NCBI RefSeq assembly: GCF_001984055.1
Contig: NZ_LYVO01000019.1
Span: 32,777-96,776 of the forward strand
Length of the DNA: 64,000 bases
Reading direction: 5' to 3'
Origin: Variovorax sp. KK3
GTDB lineage: Bacteria > Pseudomonadota > Gammaproteobacteria > Burkholderiales > Burkholderiaceae_C
Shown here: piece by piece, positions 54,581 to 61,831 of the stretch
Numbering within the stretch: the first letter of the stretch is position 1
Layout of the letters: the number at the start of each line of letters is the position of its first letter
The notes under the pieces: model-generated
What the model was told of the DNA's origin: nothing
Database searches by the model: none
What the model saw: only the letters and a program-made list of their open reading frames with translations
Position numbers and translations under genes: made by a program

Positions 54581-55933
54581 ATGACGAATCGAGAAGGCAA
54601 TCTCGAGGCGCCCACGCGCCATCCGGTGGACTGGAAGAACCCCGAGTTCTACGACCAGGCTGCCTGCGACCGCGAACTGACGCGCATCTTCGATATCTGC
54701 CATGGCTGCCGCCGCTGCGTCAGCCTGTGCCAGGCCTTCCCGAACCTCTTCGACCTGGTCGACGCCACCGAAGACGGCGAGGTGCACGGCGTCGACCCCA
54801 AGGCGTTCGGCAGCGTGGTCGACCAGTGCTACCTGTGCGACCTCTGCTACATGACCAAGTGCCCCTACGTGCCACCGCATCCGTGGAACGTGGACTTCCC
54901 GCACACCATGCTGCGCGCCAAGGCCATCAAGTTCCGCAACGGCGGCGTCGCGGGCGGCGAGAAGCTGCTGGCCTCCACCGACGTGCACGGCCAGTTCGCC
55001 GGCATTCCGGTGGTGGTGCAGGCAGTGAACGCGCTCAACCGCACGAAGCCGATGCGCAAACTGCTCGACGGTGCGCTGCACGTGCACCCCGATGCCTGGC
55101 TGCCCGACCTGGCCACCAAGCGCTTTCGCTGGAGCGCGCCCAAGGACGACAAGGCGCAGCCCGTGGTCGATGGCGAGCGCACACCGGGCAAGGTGGCCAT
55201 CTTCGCGACCTGCTACGTCAACTACAACGAGCCCGGCATCGGCTTCGACCTGATCAAGCTGCTGCGCCACAACGGCATTCCCTACACCATCGTCGACAAG
55301 GAAAGCTGCTGCGGCATGCCCAAGCTGGAACTGGGCGACCTGGAGGGCGTGGCGAAGCACAAGGAGGCCAACATCCCCGTGCTCGCGAAGTACGCGAAGG
55401 ACGGCTTCGCGATCCTCACGGCCATTCCGTCTTGCACGCTGATGTTCAAGCAGGAACTGCCCCTGCTCTTCCCCGACGATGCGGACGTGAAGCTGGTGCA
55501 GCAGGCGATGTTCGACCCATTCGAGTACCTGGTGGCGCGCCACAAGGACGGCCTGCTCAAGACCGACTTCAAGGCCGGCCTGGACAAGGTCAGCTACCAC
55601 ATCCCCTGCCACGGCCGCGTGCAGAAGATCGGCCGCAAGACCGAGGAGATGTTCAAGCTCATCGGCCAGACCGTGCCCGTGAAGCTCAACACGGTCGAGC
55701 GCTGCTCAGGCCACGCCGGCACCTACGGCGTGAAGACCCCCTACCACCCGGTGGCCATGAAGATCGGCAAGCCGGTGTTCAAGTCGATGGGCAAGGACCA
55801 GCCCGACTACATCAGCAGCGACTGTGCGCTGGCCGGCCACCACATCGCGCAGGGCATGGGCCACGAAGGACTGCCCGCCGCCAGGCTGCAGCATCCGCTG
55901 AGCCTGATGCGCATCGCCTACGGGCTGGAGTAG
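54581..55933 (+). CDS. GlpC/HdrD-like (Fe-S)-binding protein
   Basis: 450 aa. Two [4Fe-4S] ferredoxin motifs at the N-terminus: Cys40-x2-Cys43-x2-Cys46-x3-Cys50 and Cys83-x2-Cys86-x2-Cys89-x4-Cys94. Two CCG domains follow: SCCGMPKLELG (about 245-255) and RCSGHAGTYG (about 375). This is the heterodisulfide-reductase/glycolate-oxidase Fe-S family, electron transfer between a flavoenzyme and quinones or thiols. ATG 54581; the gene links rubrerythrin and DUF3501. Confidence 0.92.
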   Translation: MTNREGNLEAPTRHPVDWKNPEFYDQAACDRELTRIFDICHGCRRCVSLCQAFPNLFDLVDATEDGEVHGVDPKAFGSVVDQCYLCDLCYMTKCPYVPPHPWNVDFPHTMLRAKAIKFRNGGVAGGEKLLASTDVHGQFAGIPVVVQAVNALNRTKPMRKLLDGALHVHPDAWLPDLATKRFRWSAPKDDKAQPVVDGERTPGKVAIFATCYVNYNEPGIGFDLIKLLRHNGIPYTIVDKESCCGMPKLELGDLEGVAKHKEANIPVLAKYAKDGFAILTAIPSCTLMFKQELPLLFPDDADVKLVQQAMFDPFEYLVARHKDGLLKTDFKAGLDKVSYHIPCHGRVQKIGRKTEEMFKLIGQTVPVKLNTVERCSGHAGTYGVKTPYHPVAMKIGKPVFKSMGKDQPDYISSDCALAGHHIAQGMGHEGLPAARLQHPLSLMRIAYGLE

Positions 55934-55938
55934 CTGCC

Positions 55939-56520
55939 ATGACCATCACCCGCGACAGCCTGATGACGCTGGAGGCCTATGCCAAGGTCCGCAAGTCCAG
56001 CGCGGCGGCATTCATCGCCCACCGCAAGCTGCGCACCGTGCGACTGGGCGAGCATGTGAGCGTGCAGTTCGAAGACGAGGTCACCATCCGCCGCCAGATC
56101 CAGGAGATGCTGCACATCGAGAAGATCTTCGAGGAAGAAGGCATTCAGGGCGAGATCGACGCCTACCTGCCGCTGGTGCCCGATGGGAGCAACTGGAAGG
56201 CGACCATGCTGATCGAGTACACCGAGGTGCCCGAGCGGCAGCGCGAGCTGGCGCGGTTGATCGGGGTGGAGGACCGGGTGTTCGTGGAGGTCGAAGGGCA
56301 TGCGCGCGTTTATGCGATTGCGGATGAAGACCTCGAGCGTGAGAACGAGCAGAAGACCTCAGCGGTGCATTTCCTGCGCTTCGAGTTTGGCGATTCGCAG
56401 TGCGCGGCAGTGCGGGCCGGGGCGCAGGTCAGGGTCGGATGTGACCACACCAACTACCTTGCGCAGGGCGTGATTCCTGCGGAAACACTCGCCAGTCTCG
56501 CGGGCGACCTGCAACGTTGA
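55939..56520 (+). CDS. DUF3501 family protein
   Basis: 193 aa: TITRDSLMTLEAYAKVRKSSAAAFIAHRKLRTVRLGEHVSVQFEDEVTIRRQIQEMLHIEKIFEEEGIQGEIDAYLPLVPDGSNWKATMLIEYTE is read in parts as the conserved DUF3501 pattern (K/R-rich start, LGEHVSVQFEDEVT, HIEKIFEE). No catalytic motif I recognise. ATG 55939, 5 bases after the Fe-S gene. The triad rubrerythrin, HdrD-like, DUF3501 recurs in proteobacteria; function untested as far as I know. Confidence 0.85.
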   Translation: MTITRDSLMTLEAYAKVRKSSAAAFIAHRKLRTVRLGEHVSVQFEDEVTIRRQIQEMLHIEKIFEEEGIQGEIDAYLPLVPDGSNWKATMLIEYTEVPERQRELARLIGVEDRVFVEVEGHARVYAIADEDLERENEQKTSAVHFLRFEFGDSQCAAVRAGAQVRVGCDHTNYLAQGVIPAETLASLAGDLQR

Positions 56521-56625
56521 GCACCAATTAACTGCGCCTGGCGTAGCCACGCCAACGCGGAACTCCTGGGTCAACAAGTGCCACATAGTGCCGCTGGCAA
56601 TTTCGCCGGTGAGATCGCTAACGTC

Positions 56626-57987
56626 ATGATTCTCCAAAAAATACTTAAAAACTCATATAGAAATTCGCTTCCGCCGCAACCCCTCGATACACCTACTGAC
56701 CTCTCAGTAAGTAACGAACCAAATATTGCTAGCGAGCTTACGAAACAATTGATTGAAAGCACCCACGACAGGTTTGCGTGCGAGCAGGTGCTTCAAAAAA
56801 TGGCGGGGCGCGGTATCACGAGCCTTGCATTAAAGGGCATGATGATGACGAGGCAGCACGCGGACAACCTCGTGGCGGCATTGGCTAATACGCCTTCGTT
56901 TCTGCATCGACTGACGTCCCTGGATCTGAGCCAAACGTCTTTCAGCGGCGGAATCAGTGAGTTTTTGAAATTGCTGCCTCACGCGGAATGTCTCGAATGC
57001 TTGAATCTCTCCAACACCGGAATTTGGGGCTTATACGGGAATCAGGGAATCGAGGACATTAAATTTGGCACCCTGATGCCCAGCCACATTTCGATCATGA
57101 TCGAAGGGGTAAAACAATGCACGCAACTGAGGGAACTGAAACTCGATGGCCAGCATAACCTCAAGGGCAAAATGGCCGATCTCATCAACTCCACCGGAAG
57201 ATCGCGTATTGTTGAATTTAGTTTTAATGATTGTGAGTTGACTTCAAGCGATCTGCAAACAATTCATGAATTAATCGCAAGGCGCGAAGAACAGGGCGTC
57301 GGGACAGGCCCAACAATCATTGAACTCGCCGACAACCCAACCTTCGACAAAAACCTCGTCGTCGCGCTTGTTAATGTGCTGAATCACAATAAGTCAATCC
57401 GAGAATTGCACCTGCCCCAAGAGGCTTTTGACAAGATAGACGCATCGGAACTGGATATTTCGCAGAATCACACTCTTATTCGACTCCAACCCATCACTTC
57501 TTCCTTACGCATGTGTTGGGGTCTCATGCAAAATCTAATGGAACGAAATAAAATAAATTCAGCACAAATTTCACTTAAACAACAACTCAAAGACACCGAA
57601 GCGTATGAAGAATACATCAATTACGCCAGACAACTATCCACGTATTACGAGCCAAAGATCTCCGAAGAAAACATAACTGAAGATCACATGAGAGAAATAC
57701 TCGCGCGCGAGCAAGAAAATCAATATTTCATGATCTGGAAAGGAGTGCAAACAATGCCGCTGGGCGATCAAAAGGCGGAAAAGCTTCTACACGCGGTTAT
57801 GCTGATAACAGGAAACTTGTCACGTGGCAAGAAATACTCCCTTGACATTCGCGCGCCGCGTTCGAAATACCGGCATCTGATGAATCAATTGATCCTTAGA
57901 GACATTCGGCAGCAAACGCCAGAATCAGTGCTGGCCATCGCCAAAAATCTGGGATTGCTCAAGGAAAAAAATAAAAAGCACGTATAG
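56626..57987 (+). CDS. AT-rich leucine-rich-repeat protein, unknown function
   Basis: 453 aa from ATG 56626; an in-frame GTG 56578 would add 16 residues. Seven LRR strands can be read: ITSLALKG (64-71), LTSLDLSQT (96-104), LECLNLSNT (123-131), LRELKLDG (168-175), IVEFSFNDC (195-203), TIIELADNP (230-238), IRELHLPQ (257-264), spaced like ribonuclease-inhibitor-type repeats. The remainder (265-453) is helical and ends in a Lys-rich tail (KEKNKKHV). No signal peptide. Base use differs strongly from its neighbours: line 57541-57600 has 18 G/C of 60. Not recognised; may be an effector or a protein-binding scaffold acquired by transfer. Confidence 0.85.
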   Translation: MILQKILKNSYRNSLPPQPLDTPTDLSVSNEPNIASELTKQLIESTHDRFACEQVLQKMAGRGITSLALKGMMMTRQHADNLVAALANTPSFLHRLTSLDLSQTSFSGGISEFLKLLPHAECLECLNLSNTGIWGLYGNQGIEDIKFGTLMPSHISIMIEGVKQCTQLRELKLDGQHNLKGKMADLINSTGRSRIVEFSFNDCELTSSDLQTIHELIARREEQGVGTGPTIIELADNPTFDKNLVVALVNVLNHNKSIRELHLPQEAFDKIDASELDISQNHTLIRLQPITSSLRMCWGLMQNLMERNKINSAQISLKQQLKDTEAYEEYINYARQLSTYYEPKISEENITEDHMREILAREQENQYFMIWKGVQTMPLGDQKAEKLLHAVMLITGNLSRGKKYSLDIRAPRSKYRHLMNQLILRDIRQQTPESVLAIAKNLGLLKEKNKKHV

Positions 57988-58017
57988 GACATGCAGCAGA
58001 GCTTCGCGCAATTGCTC

Positions 58018-58031
58018 GACTTCGCGAAGTC
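58018..58031. promoter_or_regulatory. 14-bp perfect palindrome after the LRR gene
   Basis: GACTTCGCGAAGTC, 30 bases past the LRR stop and before the convergent metB-like gene. A GCTTCGCG half-copy lies 22 bases to the left. The segment 57988-58082 returns to normal GC. It may be an operator, a recombination scar or the edge of the transferred segment. Confidence 0.3.
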
Positions 58032-58082
58032 ATCGCCCGAAGAGCTCCTAATGGTGCGGAACACACAATCTGCGCAGCGCCC

Positions 58083-59288
58083 CTATGGGCGGCTGATCAT
58101 GTCCAATGCGCTGGTGAGATCCGCTTGCAGATCCTCCAGCGCCTCCACGCCCACCGACAACCGCACCAGCCCATCCCCAATCCCCAACCGCGCCCGCGTC
58201 TCAGCCGGAATAGTCGCGTGCGTCATGATCGCCGGGTGCTCGATCAGGCTCTCCACGCCCCCCAGGCTCTCAGCCAACGAGAAGATGCGCACCGCCTCCA
58301 AAAAGCGCCGCGCGCCGGCCAGGTCGGTGCGCAGGTCGAGCGAGATCATCCCGCCAAAGCCCTGCGCCATCTGCTGCTTCGCCAACGCGTGCTGCGGATG
58401 CGAAGGCAATCCCGGGTAGTGCACGCGCGCCACCTGAGGCTGCGTCTCCAGCCATTGCGCCAACGCCAGCGCGTTGGCGCAATGTCGTTCCATCCGCAAG
58501 GCCAGCGTCTTCACCCCGCGTAGCGTGAGGAAGCTGTCGAACGGTCCTGCGATCGCCCCCACCGAGTTCTGCAGGAAGCCCAAGCGCTCACGCAATTCCG
58601 CGTGGCGATCCTCGCGCCCCACCACGGCGATGCCGCCGATCACGTCCGAATGTCCGTTGAGGTACTTGGTGGTCGAGTGCACGACGATGTCGAAGCCCAA
58701 CTCCAGCGGCCGCTGCACGTAGGGGCTGGCGAAGGTGTTGTCGGCCACGCAGAGGATGCCGCGCTCGCGGCAGATCGCGGCGATGGCGCGCAGGTCGGCC
58801 AGCCGCAGCAGCGGGTTGGTGGGTGTTTCGACCCACACCATGCGCGTCTCGGGCGTCAGCGCCTGCAGCAATCGCATGGGGTCGGTCAGGTCGACGAAGC
58901 TGAAGCGATGTCCGGCGCTGCGCGCGCGCACCCTTTCGAAGAGGCGAAAGGTGCCGCCGTAGACATCGTCGCCCGAGACGATGTGCGCGTTGGCGTCGAG
59001 CAGTTCGAGCGTGGTCGATATCGCCGCCAGGCCGGAGGCGAAGGCGAACGCGGCCGAGCCGCCTTCCAGGTCGGCCACGCAGCGTTCCAGCGCCCAGCGC
59101 GTGGGGTTGTGCGAACGCCCGTAGTCCAGCCCCTTGTGCACGCCGGGGCTCTGCTGCACGTAGGTCGACGTGGCAAAGATGGGCGGCATGATCGCGCCGG
59201 TCGAGGGCTCGGGCGACTGGCCGGCGTGGATCACGCGGGTGGCGAAGTCGAGGTCGCGATCGTGTTGGGTGTCGTTGTCTTGGCTCAC
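58083..59288 (-). CDS. Cystathionine gamma-lyase/synthase family PLP enzyme
   Basis: 401 aa fold-type I enzyme of the Cys/Met-metabolism family. Lys Schiff base in HSTTKYLNGHSD, the Tyr of GLDYGRSHNPTR, ADNTFASPYVQRPLELG and SLGGVESLIEHPAIMTHATI. It overlaps the cystathionine beta-synthase stop (GTGA), suggesting reverse transsulfuration, so gamma-lyase (cysteine from cystathionine) is more likely than gamma-synthase. Confidence 0.9.
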   Translation of the reverse strand: MSQDNDTQHDRDLDFATRVIHAGQSPEPSTGAIMPPIFATSTYVQQSPGVHKGLDYGRSHNPTRWALERCVADLEGGSAAFAFASGLAAISTTLELLDANAHIVSGDDVYGGTFRLFERVRARSAGHRFSFVDLTDPMRLLQALTPETRMVWVETPTNPLLRLADLRAIAAICRERGILCVADNTFASPYVQRPLELGFDIVVHSTTKYLNGHSDVIGGIAVVGREDRHAELRERLGFLQNSVGAIAGPFDSFLTLRGVKTLALRMERHCANALALAQWLETQPQVARVHYPGLPSHPQHALAKQQMAQGFGGMISLDLRTDLAGARRFLEAVRIFSLAESLGGVESLIEHPAIMTHATIPAETRARLGIGDGLVRLSVGVEALEDLQADLTSALDMISRP

Positions 59289-60655
59289 TTCAGCTTTCTC
59301 CGCAGGTGGTTGAGCAGGTCGGTGCGGGTGATGAGGCCGTGGAAGCCGGCCTCGTCCGAAATCATCGCGGTCAGGCCGCGGTCGAGCACCGCTTCGAGTT
59401 CGGCCAGGCTGGCGCTCGAAGGCAAGGTGTCGGGCAGGTCGGTCATGGCCTCCTTCACGCTGGCGCGAAAGCGCGCCGCATCGGCATGCACGCTCAGCAG
59501 CAGGTCGGACTCGTCGATCACGCCGACGAGCTGCTCGCCCTCCAGCACCGGCAGCTGCGACACGTCGGCCAGGCGCATGCGCTGGAAGGCAGTGAGCGGC
59601 GTGTCGTCTGGCCCGACGCTGATCACGCTGCCGTCCTCGAAGCGGCGCGAGACCACGTCGCGCAGGTCGCCGAAGCGCTCGCGCGCGAGCAGGCCCTGGT
59701 CGAGCATCCACTGGTCGTTGTAGACCTTCGAGAGGTAGCGCGTGCCCGTGTCGCACACGAAGCTGACCACGCGCAGCGGCTTCGTCTGCTCGCGGCAGAA
59801 GCGCAGCGCGGCCGCGAGCAGCGTGCCCGTGGACGAGCCGGCCAGGATGCCCTCGGCGCGCAGCAGCTCGCGCGCGGTGCCGAAGCTCTCTTCATCGCTG
59901 ATCGAGTAGGCCTTCTTCACGCCGGAGAGATCGGCAATGCCGGGGATGAAGTCCTCGCCGATGCCTTCGACGGCCCACGAGCCGGCCTCGCCAACCGTGC
60001 CGCTGCGCGTGTATTCGGCCACCACCGACCCGGCCGGGTCGGCCAGCACGAAGAAGAGGCCGGGCTGCACCTCGCGGAAGTAGCGCGTCAGGCCGGTGAC
60101 GGTGCCGCCCGAGCCGACGCCGACGACGATCGCATCGACGTCGTGGCCCATCTGCTGCCAGATCTCGGGGCCGGTGCTCGACGCATGCGCGAGCGGGTTG
60201 TCGGGGTTGTTGAACTGGTCGGCGAAGAAGGCGTCGGGTATTTCCTTGGCGACGCGCGCCGCGTAGTCCTGGTAGTACTCGGGATGGCCCTTGCCGACGT
60301 CGGAGCGCGTGGTGTGGACCTCCGCGCCGAGCGCCTTGAGGTGCAGCACCTTCTCGGTCGCCATCTTGTCGGGCACGACCAGCACGACGCGGTAGCCTTT
60401 GGCGCGTGCCACCAGCGCGAGGCCCAGGCCCGTGTTGCCGGCCGTGGCCTCGACCACCGTGCCGCCGGGCTTCAGGCGTCCGTCGCGCTCGGCCGCGTCG
60501 ATCATCGCCAGGCCCACGCGGTCCTTGATCGAGCCGCACGGGTTCTGCGATTCGAGCTTGAGGAACAACGTGCAGGGCCCGGTGTCCAGCCGGGTGACGG
60601 GCACCAGCGGCGTGTTGCCGATCAGGTCGAGGACAGCGGGACGGGTCATGGTCAT
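59285..60655 (-). CDS. cbs: Cystathionine beta-synthase with C-terminal CBS domains
   Basis: 456 aa. Fold-type II PLP core: LIGNTPLVPV, Lys in NPCGSIKDRVGLAM, EATAGNTGLGLALVA, VGSGGTVTG; followed by two CBS repeats (residues about 340-450: DTPLTAFQRMRLADVSQLPVLEGEQLVGVID ... LITRTDLLNHLRRKLK). Condenses serine and homocysteine to cystathionine. ATG 60655 has GGAGGT 6 bases upstream. First gene of the transsulfuration operon. Confidence 0.92.
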   Translation of the reverse strand: MTMTRPAVLDLIGNTPLVPVTRLDTGPCTLFLKLESQNPCGSIKDRVGLAMIDAAERDGRLKPGGTVVEATAGNTGLGLALVARAKGYRVVLVVPDKMATEKVLHLKALGAEVHTTRSDVGKGHPEYYQDYAARVAKEIPDAFFADQFNNPDNPLAHASSTGPEIWQQMGHDVDAIVVGVGSGGTVTGLTRYFREVQPGLFFVLADPAGSVVAEYTRSGTVGEAGSWAVEGIGEDFIPGIADLSGVKKAYSISDEESFGTARELLRAEGILAGSSTGTLLAAALRFCREQTKPLRVVSFVCDTGTRYLSKVYNDQWMLDQGLLARERFGDLRDVVSRRFEDGSVISVGPDDTPLTAFQRMRLADVSQLPVLEGEQLVGVIDESDLLLSVHADAARFRASVKEAMTDLPDTLPSSASLAELEAVLDRGLTAMISDEAGFHGLITRTDLLNHLRRKLK

Positions 60656-60743
60656 GCGGGCACCTCCGGCAGCCATCCTAGACCGTCGGGCCGAATCAGC
60701 TATACCTCGGGGCTTACCGCCCCTCCACGATTCGAGGACACCC

Positions 60744-61679
60744 GTGCCGACCGAACCCGCCTTCTCCCTGAAGCATCCCGTGGCGATGCGCTACTTCCAC
60801 GAGGTGGCGAAGGCCGGGTCGTTCCGTCAGGCGGCCGAGCAGACGCACATCGCCGTGTCCGCGATCAACCGGCACGTCAAGCACCTCGAAGACCAGCTCG
60901 GCACGCTGCTGTTCGAGCGCGGCCGGGGGCGCAGCGGACTCAAGCTGACGGCTGCGGGCGAGATCCTGCTGCACCACGTCAAGCGCGCGATGAGCGAGCT
61001 GGCCGCGGCACAAAGCGAGCTCAACGCACTGCAGGGCCTGCGGCGCGGCACGGTCGACTTCGGCGTCAACGAAGGCATCTGGCGCGAGCTGCTGCCGCAC
61101 TTGCTGATCGGCTTCAAAAAGGCGCACCCGGAAATCGACTACCGCGTCACCGCGGGCAGCTCGACGCGGCTGGTCGAACTGGTGATGGAAGACGAGATCG
61201 ATTTCGCCGTGGCCTTCAACCCGCAGCTGAACGAGAACCTGAATGTCCTGATCCGGCGCAACGTCGACAGCGGCGTGATGGTGCCGCGCGATCATCCGCT
61301 CGCGAAGCGCCGCTCGGTGCGCCTGAGCGAATGCGCCGAATACGACCTGGTGATGCCCGACAGCTCGCTCGCGCTGCGGGCCACGCTGGACCTGATGTTC
61401 GCCCGCGTGGGCGTCAAGCCGCGTGCCGTGCTGACGACGAATTCGTACGAGATCATGCGCAGCGCGACGCAAGCCGGCGTGGGCATCGCGATCCTCACGC
61501 AGCACTTGTTTCACCATGCGCGCGAGCGGCACGAGGCCGCCTTCGTGCCGATTCGCGAGGCCTTGATCGGGCCACAGGTGCTGGTGTGCATAGCGCGCAA
61601 GGGGCGACATCTTCCGGTGGCGGCGACTGCGATGGTGGCGCAGATCGATGCGGCGTTGAAGGCGCCCTCCCGGCGGTAG
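60744..61679 (+). CDS. LysR-family transcriptional regulator
   Basis: 311 aa from GTG 60744 with AGGA at good spacing. Winged helix HEVAKAGSFRQAAEQTHIAVSAINRHVKHLEDQLGTLLFERGRGRSGLKLTAAGEIL; effector domain LRRGTVDFGVNEGIWRELLPHLLIGFKKAHPEI ... AFNPQLNENLNVLIRRNVDSGVMVPRDHPL. Upstream of an NDP-forming acyl-CoA synthetase gene that it may control through the dyad at 61703-61725. Divergent from the cbs operon. Confidence 0.9.
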   Translation: MPTEPAFSLKHPVAMRYFHEVAKAGSFRQAAEQTHIAVSAINRHVKHLEDQLGTLLFERGRGRSGLKLTAAGEILLHHVKRAMSELAAAQSELNALQGLRRGTVDFGVNEGIWRELLPHLLIGFKKAHPEIDYRVTAGSSTRLVELVMEDEIDFAVAFNPQLNENLNVLIRRNVDSGVMVPRDHPLAKRRSVRLSECAEYDLVMPDSSLALRATLDLMFARVGVKPRAVLTTNSYEIMRSATQAGVGIAILTQHLFHHARERHEAAFVPIREALIGPQVLVCIARKGRHLPVAATAMVAQIDAALKAPSRR

Positions 61680-61702
61680 ATCCGCACCCCACGGCATCGC
61701 CA

Positions 61703-61725
61703 TGTGTTCTCGCAACGAGAACACA
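61703..61725. promoter_or_regulatory. Perfect inverted repeat upstream of acyl-CoA synthetase
   Basis: TGTGTTCTCG-CAA-CGAGAACACA: perfect 10-bp arms with a 3-base centre, inside a local AT-rich promoter-like stretch. The core TCTC-N5-GAGA has the T-N11-A spacing of LysR sites. It sits 107 bases before the ATG of the synthetase gene and after the LysR gene, so it is a good candidate operator of that regulator. Confidence 0.6.
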
Positions 61726-61831
61726 AATGGAATTAATCGATGATTGCGAGGCGCATTGAGCGTCTATAGATTCGCTTTCACGCCACTCGAACGCCATGAC
61801 TCCACGGCGTGTTGCGGAAAGGAATCCCTCG

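Noticed and set aside
56440..56626. PIP-box-like (TTCG-N15-TTCG) promoter for the LRR gene
   Set aside because: TTCG motifs occur upstream, but none has the correct 15-base spacing, so there is no support for HrpX/HrpB-type control.
57991..58419. A 142-codon frame after the LRR gene that begins MQQSFAQLLDFAKSSPEELL
   Set aside because: The first 25 residues look protein-like, but the remainder is antisense to the PLP enzyme gene. It could be a remnant of the transferred segment, but there is no evidence for a complete gene.
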